From assembly GCA_942493055.1 (NCBI GenBank), contig OW818680.1:868001-932000 (forward strand): a stretch of 64,000 bases of DNA, in the 5' to 3' direction. The stretch comes from CAIZQW01 sp942493055. GTDB taxonomy: Bacteria > Verrucomicrobiota > Kiritimatiellia > RFP12 > UBA1067. The notes under the pieces were generated by a model. The model was not told where the DNA came from and did no database searches. It saw only the letters and a list, made by a program, of their open reading frames with translations. The position numbers and the translations under genes were made by a program. Shown here piece after piece: positions 32,101 through 39,524 of this stretch (within the stretch, counting starts at the first letter, position 1; the number at the start of each line of letters is the position of its first letter).

Positions 32101-33122
32101 GTCGAACTAGCCTCACGCTGAACGACGATTGTATAGGTCGCAGTTGAATTGTCTTGCTCGGTTACAACAATCAAGAGGGTGTTTGTCCCGATGACTAACG
32201 GGACAATCTGACTGGGCGTGCCCGAGGATACCGGAACACCATTCACCGTGAGTGTAGCAGTAGTGCCTGTAAGCGTTGGCGTGACCGTCAGCGACTCCGT
32301 GTTTCGTTGCACACTGACCGTATAATTCGTTGTAGCCGAATCAAAGGCCGGAGAGAGTATCCCTTCACTGATTACAAGGCTGGCGAGCGAGGGATTCGAA
32401 GCTGCAGGAAGGGTGCCGTACACGCGGATTTCATTCAGACCAATACTTCGGAACCCCCCATATCCAAACGGCTGATGCGTATCCACGGCCTTAAACATAA
32501 GATAACGGCAAGTGGTACCCGCTGGCAACCCCGTTCCTACCGTGTAGGTCTGCGGCTCAAGCGGATCATTCGCAACAGGTTGGAAGGCTAGAACACCACT
32601 GAGTATTGCAGCCGGATCACAGAGTCCATATCCTGCATTTGTACCGCTGTTTGTTACCGAATTGGCTGCATAAAGAACAAAGTTGGAGGTGCCCCTGTCG
32701 TTCCACGTTTGATTGTGCGTATTAAACAAATCAACTTGGGTGATCACGTATTCCGTACCCAAGTCCAAAACAAAATACTCATTGCCATACGCCGTGTAGG
32801 TGTACGTATTCTCCCGTCCCAGCCAAAAACTGCCAGGCCCTGTTTCAGAGATATCACCTGTCTGGTTATCCACGACATGCTGGGCGCCGTAGCCGCTGGC
32901 ATTATAGGCCGCGACATCCCAGGAGCCGCTCCCCCCAATGACAGAGCTGGTCGTCAGAAGTATTTGTTCTGCCTTCACCTGTGTCGGCAAGAACTGCAGC
33001 ACGGTAATAAGACTGCTAAAGCCTAAAATATAATTGATAACACCGCGCACTCTGATGCGGCGAAGCGAGCCTCTTGCTTGCTGAAAAGAATGGCTAACAC
33101 TAACCGATCCACAGATCGTCAT
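23181..33122 (-). CDS. Giant secreted RCC1-propeller protein (five propellers with cadherin-like spacers)
   Basis: The ATG at 33122 is chosen (AAAGGAGG six bases upstream; a TTG at 33128 abuts it), giving about 3,313 residues. A signal peptide ends near residue 52 (QVKAEQ), then a discoidin-like module (about 55-240). Five units follow, each a cadherin-like beta-sandwich (~100 residues, VTVNG core), a ~80-residue beta module ending in GGTGNDLVLQWA, and a propeller with six full RCC1 repeats (HSLALCSDGTLAAWG...GQLGNG) closed by a split seventh. That makes about 35 blades. A BspA-like leucine-rich repeat stretch and a ~70-residue C-terminal domain (VVVESCQDL...YFYRVRLP) end the protein. Function is unknown; a surface adhesin or scaffold is likely. 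It lies 59 nt downstream of the restriction enzyme gene, possibly co-transcribed. Confidence 0.9.
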   Translation of the reverse strand: MTICGSVSVSHSFQQARGSLRRIRVRGVINYILGFSSLITVLQFLPTQVKAEQILLTTSSVIGGSGSWDVAAYNASGYGAQHVVDNQTGDISETGPGSFWLGRENTYTYTAYGNEYFVLDLGTEYVITQVDLFNTHNQTWNDRGTSNFVLYAANSVTNSGTNAGYGLCDPAAILSGVLAFQPVANDPLEPQTYTVGTGLPAGTTCRYLMFKAVDTHQPFGYGGFRSIGLNEIRVYGTLPAASNPSLASLVISEGILSPAFDSATTNYTVSVQRNTESLTVTPTLTGTTATLTVNGVPVSSGTPSQIVPLVIGTNTLLIVVTEQDNSTATYTIVVQREASSTLVATYMTATSIPVTDANYSATGYALSVALNFAPPPGTRLTVVNNTGPGFITGRFSNLEHGQIVTLTNNCRQYFFVANYYGGTGNDLVLEWAETGVFAWGMGTDGQLGNGGTQNSNTPSVVDGSTVLSNKNVLAVAAGKWHSMALCSDGTVAAWGSNSSGQLGNGTTTDSAIPVAVDLSGVLSNKNVVAVAVGENHSLALCSDGTVFSWGLNSCGQLGNGTLDSSNVPVPVFSAGALLGKTVTAVAAGQKHSLALCSDGTLIACGDNVYGVLGIGNQTVGASPLPVPVLSSGVLSNKTVTAIAVGQGHNLALCSDGTIAAWGQNFESQLGDNSAINRDAPVSVFTNGLLWGKTVTSIAAGGYHSLALCSDGTLASWGKNNYGQLGNSSIVGLSSPGVLSISEALSGKSVSAITAGEFHSFALCSDGTLAGWGWNGFGQLGTNVFSWSAIPVSFPVFGNGSVFTKQATGSSASHSVSLVASPLSGNAQLSTLEITSAVLTTGFASNVTAYSASVPLETASVTVTPTAADVTSTVTVNEMTVLSGQASPAIALQSGINTLSIMVRAQNGVLKTYTVTLLRGPLEAVFTAPSAIPVTAAAFTATGLGVNMSLGYAPETGTSLTLIKNTGRDFINGTFSNLSQGQLVTLPYHNATYRFVVNYWGGTGNDLVLQWADCQPYAWGLNPYGALGNNSTVNSAVPSPVVTSGVLSGKKIISAATGYLHSLALCSDGTLAAWGSNALGQLGDASTSDSSVPVAVASSGVLSGKRVVALGAGWHHSLALCSDGSLAAWGSNASGQLGDNSGLNSTIPVRVNTNGILSGKCVIAVATGDRHNLALCSDGTLAAWGANEHGQLGNDSTVDSTIPVAISGFSNGSEMTVIAIGAGYAHSLALCSDGTLFAWGLNSNGQLGDGCTDDSDSPSAVSTEGILSNKTVVGIASGAFHNLALCSDGTVVAWGRNGYGQLGNATLTDSTRPVCVTVSEALSGKTIRFLRAGSNHSLALCSDGSLVGWGDNAFGQLGGFEGSYSHTPVTIGEPTSGTGMKWALLACGASSDHVFALTALPLSGDSRLSTLTCSPCTLNPTFSSNIKEYSAAAASDTTALTLTATVSDANATLTVNGVLAVSGIASPSLPLTPGVNLFSIVVTAPTGIATTSTVTVVRGPLDVVFESPYTVPLSLPCFTAEGLVANVALNFAPVVGQQLTLVNNTGPGFIAGELGNLAHGQSVFLVHDTVTYRFVVNYYGGSGNDLVLQWADGKAYAWGSNQYGQLGNGSTTNASSPVPLDASGVLGGKTLTVLAAGGTHNLAICSDGTLAAWGLNMYGQLGNSNTTNARIPVLVDTTGVLSGKTVVSLAAGELHSLALCSDGAVFSWGGNDFGQLGNASTLSSSTPVQVSTASVLAGKTVTAIAAGYGHCLALCSDGTLAAWGKNDYGQLGDGTLNDSDVPVAVSFGGMLTNRTVVAIASGGFHNLALCSDGTLVAWGCNDNGQLGNGNTTDSSVPVSVYRGTALANKEVVAMVAGWKTSLALCSDSTIAQWGEACSLVPQNTNVNANPLFYDRSVVMLAAGVNNAFALSPEGLLVAWGNNAWGQLGNGSTNSSTGPVSVSESSLGAGEKFMRLMQGGSSALHSLAWVACPSCRLGGLTVSAGTLEPLFNPDKRHYSVTVPAEATDLTVSPTATAVSDMVRVNGSVVPSGTPSQSISLLEGKTLIEITVESPDGRKASYIITAVRGNVPAVLASSSDAPIRSEGFMASGLSLDLSLAFAPPVGATLCVLNNTSPGFISGYFSNLAQGQSVTLAYNNRIYRFVANYYGGTGNDLVLQWASNKVYAWGRNDFGQLGTGGTGLSLVQMSVDATGVLSNRTLLATAAGASHSLALCSDGTLAAWGFNNAGQLGNGTTGNSSMPVAVLASGVLAGKTVVAIAAGLSHSLALCSDGTLAAWGQNDSGQLGNGSYSNSNVPIVINVFGVLTGKTVTHIAAGARHSLALCSDGSLAAWGLNEAGQLGMEGLYTRNVPTALSTFGVLQGKTVVAIRAGSSHSLALCSDGTVAAWGSNQFGQLGNTHDYCVWNSCFPVNVQALDSLSWGRGTAIAAGGLHTLSLSSDGRIAGCGKYYGVSPCLVSGILSGRDVTTLVAGEQHSLALCSDGQLTAWGVNDSGQLGNDSVGGVIMTPIMTSLENLAAGDRVMALGSGSSANHSLALVGCPFSSNACLTALSVSKGLLCPDFSTTCTDYTLSVTSTVTSITLTPTAGDLKGTVTVNGTTVVSSSASPSIPLATGTNAVLVQVTAEDGTIRSYTVSVTRGVLPAAFSSKATIPLSAPGYRASGLAIDLSLNFEPASGSCLTVINNTGTDFVKGMFSNVVHGQTVSLSYNNRIYRFIANYFGGNGNDLVLQWADVTLYAWGLNNYGQNGNGSTTNSCRPVPVISGGALAGRTVLAASISGAHTLAACADGSRIVWGDNACYQLGTGNNVSRTEPFGVIPAGALYGRKIISFAAANYHSLALCTDGTVAAWGINGYGQLGNNSTQDRSTPSMVTATGTLAGKTVIALAAGYYHSLALCSDGTIAAWGWNAIGQLGDGTTTSRVSPVAVTRSGVLNGKTVVAIAAGQYYSLALCSDGTVAGWGANGFGQLGNGTTADSPVPVLVNATGALSDKKVIAISAGVSHSLALCSDGTIVAWGNNTYGQLGNRNTTNSAVPVTTVASGSLDGKTVMTISAGAYHSLALCSDGSLVAWGRNNFGQVGNSSTIDTQEPVDVLVPSGENGVIFTALAHGSFENNPLAWAAIPFKPFNYIDTGTSIIITRCNKEGVVEIPELIDGKPVTMIASNAFSNVALTELVIPACVTNIGVNAFSGCNNLLALYFRGNAPAVITPLFGTGSLLTVYYLTDKFGWSSSFAGQPTALWNPIIQADMGLFGNASEGVRFRIAGPAGRTVVVESCQDLALGVWQPISTNLLVDGQSNFCDPSYTNRPQYFYRVRLPDPE

Positions 33123-33181
33123 ATCCAACCTCCTTTGTTATAGAAAACATGAATTCACTTACATGATCCTGCTAACTGTCC

Positions 33182-36100
33182 TTATCCCCTGCCCGCTTCG
33201 ATCATGGCGATTTCGGCGGGGGTGAGGCGATAGAGACGATAGATGAGGGTGTTGAGTGATTGCTCAAGGGTGGCAAGAGCTTGGTCAAGGGCTGTGATTT
33301 CACCATCAAGACTCAACATGCGGGCGCGAAGGCTCTCATCGGCGGTCGTCCGCAAGTCGAGGAGCATTCGCAACAGACGGCGAGCGTCAAAAGCTTCCGT
33401 GACGTTGGCATCCCTTAAGGCATGCCTCCATTGGGCCGCAATGAAGGGCGCATCCGGCTTATCATAGAGTCTGAGGACCTCGGTGTTGCCAATCGAGAGG
33501 ATAAGCTGGTCAGCCATCAAGTTCACATTAAAACGAGCGCCTTTCGTCAGGCAGGCATCCAATACAGCAAGTCGTTCTTCAAGCGCCAGTTCATAACGTG
33601 CCTTTGCCCACGCGGTCAGTTCGCGGCCTGTACGCCCTGCGGCTTCAGGATGAACTTTCCAAGAGGCCATCGTACCCACCTCAGCCCAGAGCCAATCCGG
33701 TTTAGGCTCCGGGCTCATCACAACCGTCTGCGCGCTCATCAGCCGTTGTTCAAACGCCGACACTAAATCCCGACGCCGCGTATACATCTCCTGCAACTGC
33801 TCCGCTGCATGCGCGACCTGTTCACGTTCTTCCGGTGTTGCATCGGGTATTGGCAATGGTGCAAGAAATTGCTTTTCTATGTCAAAGAAATCATTTGCTT
33901 TAGGACGAGCTATCTTTTTAAAAACATAATTTGCTAGCGGACTATTTAGTATTCCTAGCAAAAAATACAAGCTGTTTTCCCCATTAGGAATGACCGAGAA
34001 AACACGTCGGTCATCTTGGGTGAAAGCCCCTGCTGGATCAGCAATAAAACGAAGCTCTGGCGCAGTTCCCGCAACAAGCAATCTTGGCATGGATTGTTTT
34101 TCAATATTCTTTGGGTAGTTATAGCCCCACCAACCATCCTTATCCATTTTTCCGTTTTCTCGGAGTCTAAGTTTCTTCTCTTTAGTTTTTAGATAGGCAT
34201 AAATTAAAGGATATTTTGAAGCTAATGTTTCCTCGCTTATTAGTGTGCCTTTTTCTGACAAAACCTCATAAGGAACCAAAATATATAAATCTGTCACTGG
34301 CAAAACATATCGTTTTACATCGGGTCCTTTTGCCAATGGATGCATTAACCCGTCCTCTAAACTCCATATAGTTTGATCATCGGAAATTGATTCATATTTA
34401 CCACTACTTTTTTTTCGAAGATGGTAAATTGAATTCTCACTGGTCTGAATGCCGACGGTGATACCCATGCAGGATTGCTCCAAAGATTTGCATTGGGTTT
34501 TTGGGCGATTAATAAGATTTCGTTCGGATTCAGATACGAGATTCCATGCAGTAGACAGGAGAAGTTCATTATAGAGGATGCTCGCATTGGGCATAGACCA
34601 GTCAACGGTGCTGATATCGCCGTCAGGGGCAAAGACGCAGCGGACAGTGGCGGAGGGTTTGCCTGTAAAGAACTGGAGTGCAGTATAGGTGATCGCTTCG
34701 TCAAAGACCTGGAAGCTCTTAAAGTCGAGCCAGCGGTCGAGGCTCTGGTTGCGCTTGATCTTGGCTCGGAGCGCCTGGCCGTATTCGTTGACCATCCAGA
34801 CGTTGGGAGCAATGTAACCCATGCGGCCTTCAGGACAAAGGAGTTCGATCCCCTTCTCAATAAAGGGCAGATACATGTCGAAGTTGCCAGTGCGGGTACT
34901 TTCGTAAACGGGCGTGTTGTCGGCGCGGTTGGCAGAGGTCAAGTAGTCCGCCACATCGGGCTGGTAGCGCCGGAAGTGCTGGAGCTTCACATACGGGGGA
35001 TTGCCGATGACGCAATCGAAACCGCCATGGCTGAAAACCTCAATAAAATTAGACGGCCAATCAAAGGCATTGATGCGTTCACGTTCATTCACATCCGCCT
35101 GTTCGAAAAGGGTCTCATGCTTCTCTCGATAGAAGGCAGCAAAGTCGGTGCCGACCAGACTGTTGCCGCAGCGGATGTTGCGGTCCAGTGCGCAGAGCGG
35201 TTTTCCCGGGGTCGCGGTATGGAGCCACAGAGCAAGTTTGGTAATCTCCACGGATTCGGAATTGATGTCCACCCCATAGATGTTGTGGGTGAGAATGGAG
35301 CGGATCAGGGAGTCCTGATCCTGAAAGAGATCCGAACGTCCGCCGAGTCGATGTTGCGCCACAATGATTCGCTGATATTCCTCGATCAAATAGTCAAGGG
35401 CCTGAATGAGGAAGGCGCCTGAGCCGCATGCGGGATCGACAATGCGCAGATGACCGAGACGCTCACGGTACTGGCGCCAAAATTCAGCATGAGCGCCACC
35501 GACCGGCGCTGTCTTCCGTCTGTATTTATCGCTCAGGAACGCATGGTAACGAGCGATGTCCTCATCTGTCAGCGGCGGGAGAGAGGCCTCACCAAGTTCA
35601 GCGCGAATATCAGCAAGGCGCGCACCGATGGTCTGTTCGACAATGTAGCGCGTCACCCATTCCGGGGTATAATACACGCCATCGGTCTTGCGTTTGGTCA
35701 GAATATTAATGGACTCGCGATTATCAGCCTTGGCCTCCATGATTTCCAGTTCGGTAATCGACTGCTCGAAGATGCGTCCGAGGGTGGTCAGGCCAATGGT
35801 GCGTTCGCCGGAATCACTGGAGAGTCCAAAATTGTAGGCGCTGGAAAAATAGAGAAGCGTGAGGGGACAGCCTGGCAGAGCCGTGGCCTGATCCTTCGCG
35901 CAGAACACTTTGGACGGGATGATCAGGGACTCGAGTTCATCGTTGGGCTCAAAGAGGCCGCCATTGAAATACCCGATCACATGGGTCCCAAACTGACCGC
36001 CAATACACATGGCACTAAAAAGTCTGCGAATCGCATCCCAAGGCCCGGCATCCTCGGGGCTATAGAATGTACTGACGCTGTGTTCGCAGAGGATATGCCG

Positions 36101-37036
36101 CACAAGTTCCGGCGGATAACTCAAGACGCGCCCCATATCCTCACAAAAAAGAATAAAGAGAAAACGGTCCAAGAGGCGCTGTGTCAAGCGAACCAACTTG
36201 CCACGAGTTCCGTTAAAGTCAGGATTTGAGGCGCAGATTGTTTCAAAGAGAAATTCACGATAGGCCCGATAATCCTTGTAAAAATTCCGCTCAATCTCCC
36301 GCTCACGTGTCGGCTGACTCAAGAGCACGCCTGCAAGCGAGGACAAGCCGCGCTCTGCCAGCAGAAAATCCGGGCGGAAGAGCCGCCAGAAGAGAAAACG
36401 CCGAAACGCGGCTATCCCATTATTGGCAAGCAATCCGGGGTCACGAGCAGATGTTCCACCCTCGATGACAAATCGCTGGTACTGGTCTGCGTGTCCGGGA
36501 AGGCGCGTGTAAAGGCGGAACTCATTCATGTCTGTGACAATCGCCCACGTCGGCTCTACCAGTGCACTGCCGCGCGACTGCCAGGAACAGGTGAGATAAT
36601 CAAGACACTGCTGCACAGGGGAGCGTGGATTGCCTTTGCGCGGTTGCGGATCATCCAGGCCGGAACGGATATCTTTAAACTCACACAGGACCTGTGGTAT
36701 CTGTTTTTGTGTGTTGTTGATCCCGAAGTGGCCAAGTGCCACATCGGCAATGCCAGTGTTTCCTCGTTGCCCGGCACCTTCAACAGAAAACTGCGGCAGG
36801 CATGTGTAGGAGGACGAACACTGTAATGCACCTTGGAGTTGGTAGCCCCACGTCTCGACAAAGAAGCGCTGAATAAAGGCGGTTTCGGTCTGCTTCTCAT
36901 TACGCTTGTCGCGGTCAGCCCACGCCTGAAGACGTTCCCGTAAGGTAATAGCCTCTGGGCTTGAGGAGAATTGCTGAAACTCATCCCACAATTGACTACG
37001 TAGAACCGCCTCAACAAACAGACTTTGTTCCATCAT
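33182..37036 (-). CDS. Type IIG restriction-modification enzyme (Eco57I-like, N6-adenine methyltransferase)
   Basis: A single 1,284-residue chain. The N-terminus holds a PD-(D/E)XK-like nuclease pattern (GIADVALGHFG, then VLCEFKDI). The gamma-class methyltransferase follows: motif X GVYYTPEWVTRYIVEQ (near 455), motif I IVDPACGSGAFLIQALDYL (near 540), motif IV CVIGNPPYVKLQHF (near 680). Residues about 855-1050 form the target-recognition region, TaqI-like in context, and a helical C-terminus ends LIYRLYRLTPAEIAMIEAG. Both activities in one protein would cut unmodified foreign DNA and methylate the host. No separate specificity subunit is present. It starts 21 nt after rnr. The recognition region is AT-richer than the rest (20 G+C of 60 at 34141-34200 against 30 of 60 at 35221-35280). 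Confidence 0.87.
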   Translation of the reverse strand: MMEQSLFVEAVLRSQLWDEFQQFSSSPEAITLRERLQAWADRDKRNEKQTETAFIQRFFVETWGYQLQGALQCSSSYTCLPQFSVEGAGQRGNTGIADVALGHFGINNTQKQIPQVLCEFKDIRSGLDDPQPRKGNPRSPVQQCLDYLTCSWQSRGSALVEPTWAIVTDMNEFRLYTRLPGHADQYQRFVIEGGTSARDPGLLANNGIAAFRRFLFWRLFRPDFLLAERGLSSLAGVLLSQPTREREIERNFYKDYRAYREFLFETICASNPDFNGTRGKLVRLTQRLLDRFLFILFCEDMGRVLSYPPELVRHILCEHSVSTFYSPEDAGPWDAIRRLFSAMCIGGQFGTHVIGYFNGGLFEPNDELESLIIPSKVFCAKDQATALPGCPLTLLYFSSAYNFGLSSDSGERTIGLTTLGRIFEQSITELEIMEAKADNRESINILTKRKTDGVYYTPEWVTRYIVEQTIGARLADIRAELGEASLPPLTDEDIARYHAFLSDKYRRKTAPVGGAHAEFWRQYRERLGHLRIVDPACGSGAFLIQALDYLIEEYQRIIVAQHRLGGRSDLFQDQDSLIRSILTHNIYGVDINSESVEITKLALWLHTATPGKPLCALDRNIRCGNSLVGTDFAAFYREKHETLFEQADVNERERINAFDWPSNFIEVFSHGGFDCVIGNPPYVKLQHFRRYQPDVADYLTSANRADNTPVYESTRTGNFDMYLPFIEKGIELLCPEGRMGYIAPNVWMVNEYGQALRAKIKRNQSLDRWLDFKSFQVFDEAITYTALQFFTGKPSATVRCVFAPDGDISTVDWSMPNASILYNELLLSTAWNLVSESERNLINRPKTQCKSLEQSCMGITVGIQTSENSIYHLRKKSSGKYESISDDQTIWSLEDGLMHPLAKGPDVKRYVLPVTDLYILVPYEVLSEKGTLISEETLASKYPLIYAYLKTKEKKLRLRENGKMDKDGWWGYNYPKNIEKQSMPRLLVAGTAPELRFIADPAGAFTQDDRRVFSVIPNGENSLYFLLGILNSPLANYVFKKIARPKANDFFDIEKQFLAPLPIPDATPEEREQVAHAAEQLQEMYTRRRDLVSAFEQRLMSAQTVVMSPEPKPDWLWAEVGTMASWKVHPEAAGRTGRELTAWAKARYELALEERLAVLDACLTKGARFNVNLMADQLILSIGNTEVLRLYDKPDAPFIAAQWRHALRDANVTEAFDARRLLRMLLDLRTTADESLRARMLSLDGEITALDQALATLEQSLNTLIYRLYRLTPAEIAMIEAGRG

Positions 37037-37057
37037 ACCCCACTATCCATACGGTTA

Positions 37058-39358
37058 TTATCGCGAACGCTTTATGCGCTCAAACTTCCTAAAGGGCGAG
37101 GCCGCGGCCTTCTTCTCATCACGCGAGGGACGCTGGCCTGCATCGCGGGCCGGACGCTCGTTCGAACCGCGTGAAGGACGCTCTTCGCGGGATCGGCCTT
37201 TCCTTGACTTCTCCTCGCCAGATGTCGATTTCGAGGTTCCGGCCTCGACCGCCTTGGGACCGCCGACGAGCATGAAGTCTGCACGGCGCTGGTTAAAGTC
37301 CACCTTGGCCACCTGCACCTGCAGGACCATGCCAATACGATAGGTCTCACCCCCGGCATTCAAGGTCTCGGAGGAGGAGTTGAAGCGCACATATTGGTTC
37401 GAGAGATTGGAGATGTGAATCAGACCGCCCATGGCCAAGTCAGGAATATCAATGAAGACGCCGTAGTTGGTGCACTTGGCCACCACCGCGCGATATTCAA
37501 TGGGCTGTTTATCATCGAGCTGCTGTTGAAGGAAACGGAACTTCTTAATCTCCAGCAGTTGACGCGACGCATCATCCGCAATCTGTTCGCGCTCGGTCGC
37601 CAATTGCGCAGTCGCCATCAAATAGCCTTGCGGCATCTTGCCGCCCTTACCGTCCAGAAAGTCAGCAAGCTGACGATGGAGCACCAAGTCCGGATACCGG
37701 CGGATCGGCGAGGTGAAGTGGGCATAGTATTCCTTTGCCAGACCGAAGTGGCCGATCTTTTCAGCGGAATAGATGGCGCGCTTCATACTGCGAAGAACCA
37801 TGGTATGCGCATGGTAGCGCAACGGATGCTCTTGCGTGTCCTTCAGGAATTTCGCCAGCACAGTCGGAATGGCCAGGTTCCCGGTGTGGAAGCCCAGAAG
37901 CGCAAGACCGGTCTTCAAATCCGCAATCTTTTCGGGATCTGGCGGTTCATGCAGACGCGCCAGGATTTTGATGCCGAGCGTCCACAGCTCTGTTGCGACC
38001 GCTTCATTCGCGGCCACCATGCACTCCTCAATCAACTGATGGGACTCATCGTAGGGGCGTGTGAGCAATCCCGTCATCCGGGCATCCCGGTCCAGGACCA
38101 CTTCAACTTCCGGCACTTCCAGATCCAGGGCCGCCATGGAGAAGCGGCGCGCACGCAGTTGCGCAGCCAGGCCCCAGGTCTCTTTCAGGAGCGTCCGAGC
38201 TTTCTCGGGAACAACCTCAAGCCCTTCCGGTTTCTGGTCGGCAATGATGGACATGGCTTGCTCATAGTTCAAACGCAATTTTGAACGGATTTGAGACTTT
38301 GCAAAGCGCCGCGACAGCATGTTGCCGTTCTTGTCGAAGGTCATGAAGGCGGTGAAGGTCATGCGGTCTTCATCCGGGCGCAAGCTACAGACGCCATTGG
38401 ACAGTTGTTCCGGCAACATCGGAATCACCTTATCGACCAGATAGACGCTCGTCCCGCGTTCGCGGGCCTCTTTGTCGAGTGCGGAGTCCTGACGCACAAA
38501 GTGGCTGACATCCGCGATATGCACGCCCAGCACACGATTGCCCTTCTCATCAATCTCCAAGGAAATCGCATCATCAAAGTCACGGGCGGTTGCAGGGTCA
38601 ACCGTGATAACATAACTGTCACGCAGATCCAGCCGCGTGCCGGGCTTCGTGAGACGTTGAGAAACCTTCTCCGCCTCAGCGATCACTTCAGCAGGGAAGT
38701 CTTCCGGCAGATCGAACTGCTTCATGATGACCAGCGTATCGAGGGATGGATTATCCGCAGGGCCGATCACATCCACAATCTCGCCTTCAGGGGCCACATG
38801 GCGATTTTCCCAGCCTGTAAAGCGTACCACCACGCGGTCCCCTGGCTTTGCGCCATTCAGAGCAGGCACATAAAAATCTTTGCGGTAGACCGGATTCAGC
38901 GGCACCACATACATAAACTTGCCGGTCGTAAAGAGCGTACCCACAATATCACGTGACGAACGCTCGACAATCTTAATCACTTTGCCCTTCAGCTCGGAAT
39001 CTTTTCGCGTCAGGCGCAACGTCACCAGGTCACCATGCAAAGCTGTGGCCAGGTTCTCCTCTTCGATCCAGACGGCTTTGTTGGTCTCCTTCTCAATCAC
39101 ATGGCCGGCGCCATTGCGGACCATGCGGAGCGGTCCTGTCACCAGGTCAGCCTCCTTGGCGAGCATATAGGCCGTGCCTTTACGCGTCGGCACAATGTTT
39201 CCGTCACGCACCATCTGGAAAAGCAGATCATTCATGCGCTTGATTTGTTTACCGCGCAGACCGAGCGTATTAATAATCGCCCGGTTGTCCAAGGCTGTCT
39301 CCGGACTCGACTCGAATAAATATCGTATCGCTAAAGCTTCTTTATCATTTGAATTCAT
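37058..39358 (-). CDS. rnr: Ribonuclease R
   Basis: A processive 3'-5' exoribonuclease of 766 residues that degrades structured RNA. Seen in order: an N-terminal winged-helix region (INTLGLRGKQIKRMNDLL), OB/cold-shock domains (about 75-230), the RNB catalytic domain with the metal-binding DPATARDFDDAISLE (near 255) and SNGVCSLRPDEDRMTF, an S1 domain (YRAVVAKCTNYGVFIDI, near 625), and a basic low-complexity tail rich in Arg/Ser/Glu. The ATG at 39358 has only a weak ribosome site; a small hairpin lies just upstream (39368-39386). Two genes follow on the same strand. Confidence 0.95.
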   Translation of the reverse strand: MNSNDKEALAIRYLFESSPETALDNRAIINTLGLRGKQIKRMNDLLFQMVRDGNIVPTRKGTAYMLAKEADLVTGPLRMVRNGAGHVIEKETNKAVWIEEENLATALHGDLVTLRLTRKDSELKGKVIKIVERSSRDIVGTLFTTGKFMYVVPLNPVYRKDFYVPALNGAKPGDRVVVRFTGWENRHVAPEGEIVDVIGPADNPSLDTLVIMKQFDLPEDFPAEVIAEAEKVSQRLTKPGTRLDLRDSYVITVDPATARDFDDAISLEIDEKGNRVLGVHIADVSHFVRQDSALDKEARERGTSVYLVDKVIPMLPEQLSNGVCSLRPDEDRMTFTAFMTFDKNGNMLSRRFAKSQIRSKLRLNYEQAMSIIADQKPEGLEVVPEKARTLLKETWGLAAQLRARRFSMAALDLEVPEVEVVLDRDARMTGLLTRPYDESHQLIEECMVAANEAVATELWTLGIKILARLHEPPDPEKIADLKTGLALLGFHTGNLAIPTVLAKFLKDTQEHPLRYHAHTMVLRSMKRAIYSAEKIGHFGLAKEYYAHFTSPIRRYPDLVLHRQLADFLDGKGGKMPQGYLMATAQLATEREQIADDASRQLLEIKKFRFLQQQLDDKQPIEYRAVVAKCTNYGVFIDIPDLAMGGLIHISNLSNQYVRFNSSSETLNAGGETYRIGMVLQVQVAKVDFNQRRADFMLVGGPKAVEAGTSKSTSGEEKSRKGRSREERPSRGSNERPARDAGQRPSRDEKKAAASPFRKFERIKRSR

Positions 39359-39367
39359 TTTTTAAGT

Positions 39368-39386
39368 TTATCGCAGTCAGCGATAA
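39368..39386 (-). promoter_or_regulatory. Hairpin in the rnr leader
   Basis: TTATCGC (39368-39374) and GCGATAA (39380-39386) flank a five-base loop, 9 nt upstream of the rnr start codon, where it could mask translation initiation or serve as an operator. Confidence 0.35.
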
Positions 39387-39472
39387 GATGAAAGAACGAA
39401 GTTTATGAGAAAAGCGGCGTCGTGCGGAATACCGCTTGCTCTGCGCGTCTCCCGCGCATCCTATTTTCACTG

Positions 39473-39501
39473 TTGCGTTTTGGGTTGGGTCAATCTATAC
39501 T
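39473..39501 (+). promoter_or_regulatory. Putative promoter of the orphan gene at 39525
   Basis: TTGCGT (39473-39478) and TATACT (39496-39501), 17-nt spacer, followed by TGAGGAGAT and the ATG. Confidence 0.55.
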
Positions 39502-39524
39502 TTTCAAAAACTGAGGAGATATTT

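Noticed and set aside
23181..33122. Regularly spaced similar DNA words resembling a CRISPR array
   Set aside because: The words are codons of RCC1 blades (about 150-nt period, imperfect, inside one long frame); no cas genes are present.
34475..35422. 315-codon plus-strand frame opposite the type IIG gene
   Set aside because: Antisense to the methyltransferase motifs, which are clear on the minus strand.
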